A DNA stretch of 35,136 nt from Syntrophaceae bacterium (GCA_013388645.1 JACAEV010000070.1:1-35136); one strand, 5' to 3'; numbered from the stretch's first letter, positions 9,498-17,225 are shown. A program made the numbers and translations. Notes: generated by a model not told the origin, from the letters alone.

Positions 9498-9962
9498 ATG
9501 AAACACATCCTTAAACTTCATGTGAACGGAGAAGATTTTGAAATCTTTACTGAGATGAATAAGACACTTCTTGAAGTATTACGGGAGGATCTTGGTTTTA
9601 CTGGGACCAAAAGAGGTTGTGATCTGGGTGCCTGTGGAGCGTGTACGGTCCTCATTGACGGGAAACCTTACCTTTCCTGCCTAACCTTAGCGATAGCGGT
9701 CCAAGGAAAGAAGATCGTGACGATCGAAGGCTTAGCCCGAGAAGGAAAACTCCATCCTCTACAGAAAGCGTTCATTGAAAAAGGGGCCATTCAGTGTGGG
9801 TTCTGTACGCCCGGGATGATCTTGACAGCCAAGGCCTTTCTTGATGAACACCCTTATCCTTCTGAAGAAGAAACGAAGAGGGCCATCTCCGGAAATATCT
9901 GCCGTTGCACCGGTTATGTCAAAATTGTGGAAGCCATTTTATCAGTAAATGAAAATCAGTAG
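9498..9962 (+). CDS. hcrC: 4-hydroxybenzoyl-CoA reductase-type gamma subunit ([2Fe-2S])
   Basis: Small electron-transfer subunit with two [2Fe-2S] clusters. The N-terminal plant-ferredoxin-type cluster uses Cys41, 46, 49 and 61 (GCDLGACGACT...C). The C-terminal helical domain uses Cys100, 103, 135 and 137 (QCGFCTPG...NICRCTGY). All eight ligands are present. ATG 9498 follows AAGGGAGA and starts MKHILKLHVNGED, a standard family N-terminus (154 aa). The upstream ATG at 9459 has no such site. It lies 71 bp after the beta subunit and is followed by a repeat-containing spacer before the large subunit. This subunit passes electrons between the molybdenum centre and the FAD/[4Fe-4S] chain. Confidence 0.87.
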   Translation: MKHILKLHVNGEDFEIFTEMNKTLLEVLREDLGFTGTKRGCDLGACGACTVLIDGKPYLSCLTLAIAVQGKKIVTIEGLAREGKLHPLQKAFIEKGAIQCGFCTPGMILTAKAFLDEHPYPSEEETKRAISGNICRCTGYVKIVEAILSVNENQ

Positions 9963-9965
9963 GAT

Positions 9966-10067
9966 TCGAGGGGCCAAGGGTTCCAGGGTTCAAGTGAAAT
10001 AAACGAAGTACCATAAATCTGATAAGAAACCTCGAACCCAGGAACCCTCCAATCCCTGAACCCTTTT
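9966..10067. repeat. Repeat element inside the molybdoenzyme operon
   Basis: The left part carries AAGGGTTCCAGGGTTC. The right part carries CGAACCCAGGAACCC and CCCTGAACCCTT, the same motif on the opposite strand, so the two halves could pair into a long imperfect stem. The 128-bp spacer between the gamma and alpha genes consists mostly of this element. Its end is only about ten bases from the ribosome site of the alpha gene. Confidence 0.5.
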
Positions 10068-10090
10068 GTTTCAGGATGAAGGAGACCTTA

Positions 10091-12361
10091 ATGGATAAAT
10101 TGAATGTGGTTGGGAAAAGAGAAGTGATGCTCGATGCTTGGGAAAAAGCCACTGGCCAGGCCAGATTTACGGATGACCTAAGCTTTCCTGGAATGCTCTT
10201 TGGAAAAATTCTTAGAAGCCCTTATGCCCATGCAAAAATCCTTCAGGTGGACCTCACTCAAGCCCTGAACGTTCCGGGAGTCAAGGATGCCATCACCGGT
10301 AGAGATATCCCCAAGAAAATGTATGGGATTGTTCCCATGGCAAAAGATGAATATGCTCTGGCCATTGAAAAAGTGCGTTACATTGGTGATGAAGTCGCAG
10401 CCGTCGTCGCAACTTCGGTTGAAGCTGCAGAAGAGGCGATTTTAAAAATTCGAGTGGACTACGAAGAACTCCCCGCTGTTTTCGACCCCTTTGAGGCAAT
10501 GAGACCAGGCGCCCCCATCCTCCACAGCAACGTCCCCAATAATGTGAGCGCCTCGATCCGAAAGGAGTTTGGAAATGTGGCCAGAGCCTTTAGCGAATCG
10601 GACGTTGTTTACGAAGATACTTTTGAGACTCAACCGGTCAATCACTCGCCTCTCGAACCACAGGCTGCCTTGGCAATCGTGGATCTATCCGGAAAAGTCA
10701 CGCTTTGGTCCTCTACCCAAATTCCTTTTTTTCTTCGCAGAAATCTCGCCACCACTCTGGATATTCCCGAAAGTAAAGTTCGGGTCATCAAACCCAAGGT
10801 GGGAGGAGGATTTGGTCAGAAGATCGATCTCTACGCCAAGGATTTCTGCGCCGCTTTTTTTGCCATGAGAACAGGAAAACCGGTTAAGTTTGTTTACGAA
10901 CGCGAAGAAGTCTTCACTTCAACAAGACAACGCCACCCCATGCATATCCAACTCAAGACCGGAATGAAAAAAGATGGAACCCTCCTGGCTCAGCAGTTCA
11001 AAGTCGTTGCAGACGGTGGGGCCTATAATAGCACCGCCCCTCTGATGATCACCCTCGCCTGCTATTTCATTATGCTGCCTTATCGCCTCGAAAATCTTCT
11101 CTTCGAAGGCTATCACGTCTATACGAATAAACCTGTGGGAGGAGCGATGAGGGGTCATGGCATTCCGCAAGTCCGCTTTGCTGTGGAAACCCAGCTCGAT
11201 ATGATCGCTGAGAAAATGGGAATCGATCCCTTGGAGCTTCGGCTGAAGAATGCTTTCTTAGCCGGAGAGCCTCACCCCGGAAAACTTCTGGTCCAGAGCT
11301 GTGGTTTTAGTGATACGTTAGTGAAAGCGGCGGAGGGAATTGAGTGGAAAGAAAAAAGAGGGAAGCTCCCATTTGGTCGAGGGGTCGGTCTGGCAGGGGC
11401 CAGTTTTCCGAGTGGGGTGAGCAACATGAGTCATATCTCCTCCGGTGCCATTGTGAAGATCGAACGGGACGGAGCGGTGACATTATTGACAGGTGCTGCA
11501 GATATTGGCCAGGGGGCAGAGACCGTGATCTCCCAGATTGTTGCTGAAGAATTAGGGGTAACTCTCGAAGATATCCGAATCACTGCTGCAGATACAGAAA
11601 TCACTCCCCTCGATCCAGGGACTTTCGGGAGTGGCGTCACATTGAGGGCAGGCAATGCAGCCAAAATGGCTGCTCTGGCTGCTAAAGAAAAGCTCTTTGA
11701 GGCAGTGGCCGAGAAGATGGAGGTCCATTCCAAGGACTTAGAAGCAAAAAATCGTCGAATCTATATGAAAGACCAACCTGAAAAGGGAATGTCTCTTATC
11801 GAAGCCATTAAAATTTATCAATATTCGGATCGACCCATGCCGATCATTGGCCGTGGCTCTTACCTCCCTCCAGCGAAAGAACCCACTACCCTTTTGAAGG
11901 AAGACGGAAATTTTTCTCCGGCCTACTCCTTTATGACCCAGGCGGCTGAAGTGGAGGTAGATACTCAAACGGGAAAAATAAAAGTTTTGAAGATGGTGGC
12001 GAGCCACGATTGTGGAAGGGCAATCAACCCAATGCTGGTGGAAGGTCAGTTAGAGGGGTCTGTGGTGGGAGGGATGGGCCAGGCACTTTACGAGGACGTG
12101 ATCACGGACAAAGGAGAAGTCGTTAACCCCTCCTTTCTGGATTATGGTATCCCAACGGCTATGGAAGTTCCTTCAATTGTCTCGATAGAAGTTGAAACGA
12201 ATGATCCGGAAGGTCCCTTTGGCGCAAAAGAATCAGGTGAGGGAACTCAATTAGCCCCTGCCCCCGCGATCGTCAACGCCATCTATGATGCCATTGGAGT
12301 GCGCTTCAAAACCCTTCCTGTGACGCCGGAAAAGGTTTTGGAGGCTTTATGGAAAAAGTGA
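10091..12361 (+). CDS. hcrA: 4-hydroxybenzoyl-CoA reductase-type alpha subunit (molybdopterin)
   Basis: Catalytic large subunit of the xanthine-oxidase family, binding molybdopterin cytosine dinucleotide. Seen are the N-terminal domain (KATGQARFTDDL), the GGGFGQK cofactor loop near residue 240, GGAMRGHGIPQ near 355, GAADIGQGAETVISQ in the C-terminal half, and the catalytic glutamate in FGAKESGEG near 714. At 756 aa it is full length. ATG 10091 is preferred over ATG 10076 because the latter forms part of the AAGGAGA ribosome site. In the aryl-CoA type, the enzyme removes a phenolic hydroxyl from 4-hydroxybenzoyl-CoA, giving benzoyl-CoA. The substrate here is inferred from the beta subunit's cluster loop, not from this chain. 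Its TGA overlaps the ATG of the ligase remnant (TGATG), showing translational coupling. Confidence 0.82.
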   Translation: MDKLNVVGKREVMLDAWEKATGQARFTDDLSFPGMLFGKILRSPYAHAKILQVDLTQALNVPGVKDAITGRDIPKKMYGIVPMAKDEYALAIEKVRYIGDEVAAVVATSVEAAEEAILKIRVDYEELPAVFDPFEAMRPGAPILHSNVPNNVSASIRKEFGNVARAFSESDVVYEDTFETQPVNHSPLEPQAALAIVDLSGKVTLWSSTQIPFFLRRNLATTLDIPESKVRVIKPKVGGGFGQKIDLYAKDFCAAFFAMRTGKPVKFVYEREEVFTSTRQRHPMHIQLKTGMKKDGTLLAQQFKVVADGGAYNSTAPLMITLACYFIMLPYRLENLLFEGYHVYTNKPVGGAMRGHGIPQVRFAVETQLDMIAEKMGIDPLELRLKNAFLAGEPHPGKLLVQSCGFSDTLVKAAEGIEWKEKRGKLPFGRGVGLAGASFPSGVSNMSHISSGAIVKIERDGAVTLLTGAADIGQGAETVISQIVAEELGVTLEDIRITAADTEITPLDPGTFGSGVTLRAGNAAKMAALAAKEKLFEAVAEKMEVHSKDLEAKNRRIYMKDQPEKGMSLIEAIKIYQYSDRPMPIIGRGSYLPPAKEPTTLLKEDGNFSPAYSFMTQAAEVEVDTQTGKIKVLKMVASHDCGRAINPMLVEGQLEGSVVGGMGQALYEDVITDKGEVVNPSFLDYGIPTAMEVPSIVSIEVETNDPEGPFGAKESGEGTQLAPAPAIVNAIYDAIGVRFKTLPVTPEKVLEALWKK

Positions 12362-13079
12362 TGATGTATCAACCGAAGCTGGAGACGATGCCACGGGAGG
12401 CACTCCAAGAATATCAGCTCAACCTATTTAGAAAGCAGATGGCTTATGTCTATGAACGAACCCCCTTCTACCGAAGGAAGTTTGATGAGGCTGGCATCAG
12501 GCCTGAACAGATTAAGAATTCTGAAGATCTCAGGAGAATTCCATTCACGGTCAAGGAGGAGTTGAGGCAAAGCCAGGAGAAATATCCTCCCTTTGGAGAC
12601 TTTCATTGCATCTCTCAGGAACAAGGAGTGAGGGTCTTCCAAACGACTGGGACGACCGGAATACAATGCCTTTGATCCGATGGAGGATGGGCGATATCGT
12701 TAAATTCGACGATAAGAGGTGCGATTGTGGTCGAACGTTCCTCCGATTAGAGAGAGGCATTATTGGTCGAGTAGACGACATGTTCCAATTTGGGAGGGTG
12801 AACATCTTCCCTTCAGCCATCGAAAATTTTATTCGAGACACAAAAGAATTTTCAAATGAATATCAAGTCATCGCCCCTAAAATGGGCACAGGAAAACATC
12901 TCAGGATTCGCATCGAACCTTCTTCCCCTTCCTTTTCAAGAGAGGAAATGGACCGAGCGGTGAAGCATTTCAAAGAAATGTTTAAATTTCGAATCGGGGT
13001 GACCCCAGAGGTGGAAGTCATGAAGATTGGCCAACTTCCCCGATTTGAGGGTAAGGCACGGCGTGTGATTCGGGAATAA
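12361..13079 (+). pseudogene. Phenylacetate-CoA ligase (PaaK)-like gene with internal deletion
   Basis: The first reading frame (to 12675) encodes the N-terminal 100 or so residues of a PaaK-type aryl-CoA ligase: AYVYERTPFYRRKFDEAGI, then LRRIPFTVKEELR, ending at the nucleotide-binding motif TTGTTG. From about 12,658 a different frame encodes the C-terminal part: MPLIRWRMGDI, GIIGRVDDMFQFGRVNIFP, and the PRFEGKARRVI tail, to 13,079. Intact family members are about 430 residues; roughly 200 central residues are missing and the two parts are out of frame. The activating and adenylating core is therefore lost. It follows the large reductase subunit with overlapping stop and start, as expected for a ligase that made the CoA substrate of the reductase. 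A sequencing or assembly deletion is the main alternative. Confidence 0.8.
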
Positions 13080-13098
13080 TCTCCTTCCTCATCTTGAT

Positions 13099-13881
13099 TT
13101 AATGGGATTCTTTCGCCTCTATCCCATCCACCCTTTTCCATCCGGTTCTTGCCCGGCAGAGTTCCCGGCCATCCTCTTTTCTAAAAACACTATGAAAAAA
13201 AGTGGGGGGAGAGGTTTTCAGAATCTCTGTATGGATCGAGATGATATCTCCATGAGAAGATTCCGCGAGGAAGTTGATCACAAAGGTATGGATTTGATGG
13301 GTCTGGTTTATCTCAAAAGGGCAACTGTCTAATATCCATTCAATATATTTGATGTTATTTACATGATGATGCATATCGATATCGCTGTAACGGACGGTAT
13401 GAGACTTTCCCATTTTAGACTGAACAGGAGAAGGAAGTTTTTCAGGTTCCCCGTTGGTCGGTAGGTCATTGAACAAATGCAAAATATGTTTGAATACCGG
13501 TTCAATCTTTTGAGGTCTGCGGCTCTTCAGGTCAAGGACCAACCAAGCACTCTTTGCTGTCCCAAGGACATCTCCCGCTGACCCCATAATTGAAAACTGA
13601 CGAAAGGCAAACAAGCGACCGATTCCTGTCAACCAAGTCTTTATCTTTATCCGATCTCCCCACCGGGGATAGCCCACCATTTGAATGGCCAAACGGGATA
13701 AAACCCAAAAATGCTGATGTTCTTCCAAATCCGAATAACCCAACTTTAAATGGTGGGCATGGTGCCAGGCTGTCTCCTGCATCAAACTCCAGAGGACGGG
13801 CAGGAACACTTTATTTTTTGTGTCTACCTCATAAAAGGAAATTCTATATTCCTCTTCCCAGCTTCTTTTCATCTCTCTCAT
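13099..13881 (-). CDS. Acyl-ACP/acyl-CoA thioesterase, FatA family
   Basis: Two hot-dog domains of the plant-type acyl-ACP thioesterase family (PF01643), 260 aa. Domain one begins with the EEEYRISFYEVDTKNKVFLP segment. The second holds the active-site stretch DIDMHHHVNNIKYIEW (residues 167-182). In plant FatA/FatB the catalytic trio begins D-x-N-x-H; here the middle Asn is His171, while Asp169 and His173 are present. Bacterial members hydrolyse fatty acyl-ACP or acyl-CoA, and the substrate here is unknown. ATG 13881 and in-frame ATG 13872 are both possible; neither has a strong ribosome site. It is convergent with the ligase remnant and divergent from the acyl-CoA synthetase alpha chain. Confidence 0.8.
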   Translation of the reverse strand: MREMKRSWEEEYRISFYEVDTKNKVFLPVLWSLMQETAWHHAHHLKLGYSDLEEHQHFWVLSRLAIQMVGYPRWGDRIKIKTWLTGIGRLFAFRQFSIMGSAGDVLGTAKSAWLVLDLKSRRPQKIEPVFKHILHLFNDLPTNGEPEKLPSPVQSKMGKSHTVRYSDIDMHHHVNNIKYIEWILDSCPFEINQTHQIHTFVINFLAESSHGDIISIHTEILKTSPPTFFHSVFRKEDGRELCRARTGWKRVDGIEAKESH

Positions 13882-13889
13882 TTTGTTCT

Positions 13890-13920
13890 CATAACAAAAT
13901 CAAAAGATTCCTGTCAAATA
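13890..13920 (-). promoter_or_regulatory. 31-bp promoter/operator element upstream of thioesterase
   Basis: Minus strand: TATTTGACA, 12 bases, TTTTGTTATG. This is the same sequence blocks and spacing as the element before adenine deaminase (8,172-8,202); only the 12 central bases differ. TTGACA-N15-TGTTAT could act as -35/-10, placing transcription start a few bases before the thioesterase ATG, so its mRNA would have a very short leader. Confidence 0.55.
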
Positions 13921-14074
13921 ACCGATTCTTGAATAAAATGATTTGATCATAATCGATATTTGGTTTAAATTAATACAAATGCCATTTTCATTTTGAAAAT
14001 CGGTACGAACACCCATCACCTTTGACGACCGGCAGATAGGGATAGGAAGGGTGGAAGGTGAGGAAAGGAATTTT

Positions 14075-15463
14075 ATGCAGAAAAATTGGGTGGCACTGGA
14101 TGCGATCTTTAATCCGAAGGCTGTTGCAGTCATTGGCGCTTCAGACAACCCAGGTAAGTTAGGTTCTCATGTAATGAGGAGTCTCACTGAGGGGAGATAC
14201 CCGGGTTTGATCTATCCGGTTAATCCAGGAAAAGAAGAAATCCTTGGGATAAAAACCTACCCTACCCTTTCCAGAATCCCCGATGCCGTTGACCTCTCAA
14301 TCATCGTCCTCCCCGCGGATCAGGTCCCAAAAATAATAATGGAATGCCAAGAAAAAAGGGTGAGAGGGATTGTTCTGATCACCGCTGGGTTTAAAGAGAT
14401 CGAAGATAAAAGGGGCGAGCGTTTGCAGAGAGAGATCACGGAACTGGCAAGCCAGTTTGGCATCAAGATCATCGGTCCCAACACCTTTGGAATGGTGAAC
14501 CTTCACCTCCCAATCAATGCTTCATTTACACCAGAATTTTCTCTGGTGGAAAAAGGGGGAATCAGTTTTATCAGTCAGAGCGGGGGAATGTCTCACCTGA
14601 TGGGTTTTCTGTCTCTTCAATATAAAGTGGGATTTAGCAAGATCGTTGGTTTGGGAAATCGTTGCAATGTCGATTTCGCTGAGATGGTAGAATATTTAAT
14701 CGAAGACTCTCAAACCAAGGTGATTGCCCTGTATATGGAGGGAATCGATCATCCAAAGAAATTGATGGAGATAGTTAGAACAAGAGGCAGAGAAAAACCG
14801 ATCCTTGCTTATAAGGTAGGGCGCTCTCATACGAGTGACCGGGCCTCTCAATTTCATACGGGTTCACTGGCAGGAAAACATGAAATCTATGAAAGTGCTT
14901 TTAGACAGACCGGGATTTTGACGGTTGGAAGTTCAGAAGAACTTCTGGATACGGCAAAGGCTCTAAGCAGGTGTTCCCTCCCAAATGGAAATCGCGTGGC
15001 CGTACTTTCAGGCCAGGCCGGGCCTGGAATGGCAGCCTGTGATGTATGTGAGATGGAGGGATTATCCATCCCCCCTTTTACCCCCAACACTCAAAAAAGG
15101 GTGGAAGAATTACTCCCTCCCCTTGCGATCAGGACCAATCCTGTGGATATGGGCCCAGCCTGGTATGACTCGGAAGCGATTAAAGGAATAGTTCATACCG
15201 TCATGGATGATGGAAATATCGATGCCCTCGTCATTTGCATCATGTTTGCATCGGCCAATCGATCTGCTGTCAGAATTCTAACAGACCTGTTAATCGAAAA
15301 AAGAGTGAACAAGCCGATTTTATGCTGTTTTTCTGCCCCCGCTGGAATTTGGGACAATGAAATCAAACAACTTGAAGGAGCGGGCATTCCAAATTATCCG
15401 ACCCCGGAAAGGGCTGCAAAAACTCTGGTGAACCTTTTTCGTTTCAAAAAGATGAGAAAATAG
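14075..15463 (+). CDS. NDP-forming acyl-CoA synthetase alpha chain (CoA-binding/ligase domains only)
   Basis: Alpha-type chain of ADP-forming acetyl/acyl-CoA synthetase, which converts acyl-CoA, ADP and phosphate to acid, CoA and ATP. Seen are the N-terminal CoA-binding fold (FNPKAVAVIGASDNPGKLG), the KIIGPNTFGMVN and SFISQSGGMSHLM succinyl-CoA-ligase motifs, and the phospho-accepting histidine in FHTGSLAG (His261). The chain ends after the second ligase-like domain (462 aa), the normal length of a separate alpha subunit. No ATP-grasp beta subunit is present in this window, so it depends on a partner elsewhere or has another function. ATG 14075 follows GAGGAAAGGA and is preferred over GTG 14051. 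Its divergent neighbour is a thioesterase. Confidence 0.82.
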   Translation: MQKNWVALDAIFNPKAVAVIGASDNPGKLGSHVMRSLTEGRYPGLIYPVNPGKEEILGIKTYPTLSRIPDAVDLSIIVLPADQVPKIIMECQEKRVRGIVLITAGFKEIEDKRGERLQREITELASQFGIKIIGPNTFGMVNLHLPINASFTPEFSLVEKGGISFISQSGGMSHLMGFLSLQYKVGFSKIVGLGNRCNVDFAEMVEYLIEDSQTKVIALYMEGIDHPKKLMEIVRTRGREKPILAYKVGRSHTSDRASQFHTGSLAGKHEIYESAFRQTGILTVGSSEELLDTAKALSRCSLPNGNRVAVLSGQAGPGMAACDVCEMEGLSIPPFTPNTQKRVEELLPPLAIRTNPVDMGPAWYDSEAIKGIVHTVMDDGNIDALVICIMFASANRSAVRILTDLLIEKRVNKPILCCFSAPAGIWDNEIKQLEGAGIPNYPTPERAAKTLVNLFRFKKMRK

Positions 15464-15464
15464 A

Positions 15465-15623
15465 ATGGTTTTTTTTAACTCCCTTCTGATACGGGTGACC
15501 CTGGCCATTGTCGGAGGAGCATTTTATGCCTTCCTCCCCTACCTGATTGTTCTATTCCTCAATCTTTCTTATGAATTAACCATGACGGCAATATTTTTCT
15601 TGACAATTTTCAAAATATGTTAA
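15465..15623 (+). CDS. Small hydrophobic protein, uncertain
   Basis: A 52-codon reading frame begins one base after the synthetase alpha stop. It encodes a strongly hydrophobic peptide with one or two likely membrane segments: VTLAIVGGAFYAFLPYLIVL, then a second stretch MTAIFFLTIF. No ribosome site is clear and I recognise no family. It may be a real small membrane protein translated by coupling, or a remnant of a larger membrane protein. Its 3' end overlaps the promoter region of the downstream regulator. Confidence 0.25.
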   Translation: MVFFNSLLIRVTLAIVGGAFYAFLPYLIVLFLNLSYELTMTAIFFLTIFKIC

Positions 15624-15654
15624 ATATTACTCAACAAGTTGACAAATAGTTAAC
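15600..15654 (+). promoter_or_regulatory. Promoter/operator cluster of the XRE-cupin regulator
   Basis: Two perfect TTGACA boxes occur (15600-15605 and 15639-15644). The stretch also contains GTTAA (15619), TCAAC (15631), GTTGAC (15638) and GTTAAC (15649). TCAAC-AA-GTTGA and GTTGAC-N5-GTTAAC form two overlapping dyads, and TTGACA-N12-TGTTAA a third. Such closely packed dyads just before a regulator gene suggest autoregulation. The first TTGACA has a poor -10 box, so exact promoter placement is uncertain. Confidence 0.45.
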
Positions 15655-15657
15655 TTT

Positions 15658-16224
15658 ATGATCGAAATTAAGATTGCAAAAAAGATTCGGCAACTCCGCC
15701 AGGAGAGTCAAATGACCCAAGACATGTTGGCAAGAAAGGTTGGGTTCTCCAAAGCCTTCATTTCCAAAATCGAAAATCACGCCACCTCCCCTTCCATTGC
15801 AAGCCTCTCTAAAATTGCTACTGCCTTAGGGGTCAGTATTTCTGCATTATTGGATGAAGTTCCAGAAACAAATCAGGATATCATCTTAGTAAGAAAGGGA
15901 CAGAGGAAGAAGATCGTTGGGCCAGGGTCCAATATTGGCTTTGCCTATGAGTCTCTTGCCTTTAAGAAAAAGAAGAAAACCATGGAGCCCTTTATTGTCA
16001 AATATCCTCCAGGAAGTCATGTCAAAAGGCTTTTCGAACATGAAGGGGAGGAAATGGTGTTTATTCTCCAAGGAAAAATCAAACTCATTTATGGAAGCAA
16101 GGTATTTATCCTCAAGGAAGGGGACGCAGCCTATTTTAATCCAGCAATCCCTCACCGGGGAGAAAGTATCGGAAATAAAGAAGGAGTTGGCCTATGCGTA
16201 CTGGTGCCTCCGAGCAAGAGATGA
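15658..16224 (+). CDS. XRE-family regulator with C-terminal cupin domain
   Basis: A 188-aa transcription factor. Residues about 8-64 form an XRE helix-turn-helix (KIRQLRQESQMTQDMLARKV, then FISKIENHATSPSIASLSKI). A linker leads to a cupin sensor at about 110-180 (HEGEEMVFILQGKIKLIYG, then LKEGDAAYFNPAIPHRGES). Regulators of this build often sense a small metabolite and control the adjoining catabolic operon. Its TGA overlaps the next gene's ATG (ATGA at 16221), so it is co-translated with the dehydrogenase complex it probably regulates. No ribosome site is visible before ATG 15658. The upstream sequence has several GTTGA/TCAAC half-sites. Confidence 0.9.
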   Translation: MIEIKIAKKIRQLRQESQMTQDMLARKVGFSKAFISKIENHATSPSIASLSKIATALGVSISALLDEVPETNQDIILVRKGQRKKIVGPGSNIGFAYESLAFKKKKKTMEPFIVKYPPGSHVKRLFEHEGEEMVFILQGKIKLIYGSKVFILKEGDAAYFNPAIPHRGESIGNKEGVGLCVLVPPSKR

Positions 16225-17225
16225 AAGGGAAAAAAACGAAGCCAATAAACCACATAAAGGCTTATGATTCTGAAACGTTACTCGCTCTCTATCAGAAGAT
16301 GGTGACGATCCGCAAATTTGAAACTCTTGCCGGTGAGCTGTTTGCCGCTGGGAAAATCCCTGGCTTCATCCATTTATCCATCGGTCAGGAAGGATCGTCG
16401 ACCGGTGTCTGCTCGATACTTCGACCAGACGACTATATCATCACGACTCATCGTGGCCACGGCCATGTCATTGCTAAGGGAGGGGATCTGAAGAGGATGG
16501 TCGCAGAACTGATGGGGCGTAGAACAGGATATTGCAAAGGCAAAGGTGGATCGATGCACATCGCTGATTTTTCATTGGGCATCCTGGGTGCAAACGGTGT
16601 AGTAGCAGGTGGGTTTCCCATCATCGTAGGAGCTGGTCTCTCCATCAAACTTCGCAAAACAGATCAAGTGGCTGTCTGTTTCTTCGGGGACGGTGCCTCT
16701 AATCGAGGACCGTTCCACGAGGCCTTGAATATGGCAGCGATCTGGAAGCTTCCTATCTTATTTGTTTGCGAAAACAATTGTTATGCATCAACCACAAGGA
16801 CCTCCTATGCCTGTTCCGTCATCGATATTGCTGCCAGGGCAAAAGGTTACGACATCCCTGGCGTAAGTGTGGATGGGAACGATGTATTAGCTGTGAGGCA
16901 CGCTGCTGCTGAAGCTGTGGATCGGGCTCGACGGGGTGAGGGGCCCACGCTGCTTGAGAACAAGACTTACCGCCGCCGCGGCCACTTTGAGGGAGATCCC
17001 CAGAGGTATCGGGATCAGAAAGAGGTGGTGGAATGGGAGCAAAAAAATGATCCCATCCTCCGCTTCGCCTCTATCCTCAAAGAAAAAAAGTTATTGACAC
17101 AAGACCTGGAGGATAAGATCGCTGCCGGGATCGATGCCGATCTTAAAGAAGCGCTTCAATTCGCCGAACAGAGTGAGTGGCCCAAACCAGAGGAGGCGTT
17201 GGAGGATCTGTTCTTTAACTTCTAA
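16221..17225 (+). CDS. acoA: Acetoin/2-oxoacid dehydrogenase E1 alpha subunit
   Basis: Thiamine-diphosphate-dependent alpha chain that, with E1 beta, cleaves and decarboxylates or oxidises an acetoin- or 2-oxoacid-type substrate. The TPP-binding motif runs from GDGASNRGPFHEA to CENN, with the usual spacing of about 30 residues. HRGHGHVIAKG and GKGGSMHIAD are also characteristic. The tail motif RRRGHFEGDPQRYR resembles acetoin-dehydrogenase-type chains more than pyruvate dehydrogenase, so I favour the Aco type, though pyruvate cannot be excluded. ATG 16221 overlaps the regulator stop and is preferred over ATG 16194, giving 334 aa. It is first of the four enzyme genes. Confidence 0.85.
   Translation: MKGKKTKPINHIKAYDSETLLALYQKMVTIRKFETLAGELFAAGKIPGFIHLSIGQEGSSTGVCSILRPDDYIITTHRGHGHVIAKGGDLKRMVAELMGRRTGYCKGKGGSMHIADFSLGILGANGVVAGGFPIIVGAGLSIKLRKTDQVAVCFFGDGASNRGPFHEALNMAAIWKLPILFVCENNCYASTTRTSYACSVIDIAARAKGYDIPGVSVDGNDVLAVRHAAAEAVDRARRGEGPTLLENKTYRRRGHFEGDPQRYRDQKEVVEWEQKNDPILRFASILKEKKLLTQDLEDKIAAGIDADLKEALQFAEQSEWPKPEEALEDLFFNF

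Noticed and set aside
8407-10090. Upstream starts for the three reductase subunits (GTG 8407, ATG 9459, ATG 10076)
   Set aside because: Each is outcompeted by a downstream ATG with a clear purine-rich ribosome site and family-typical N-terminus.
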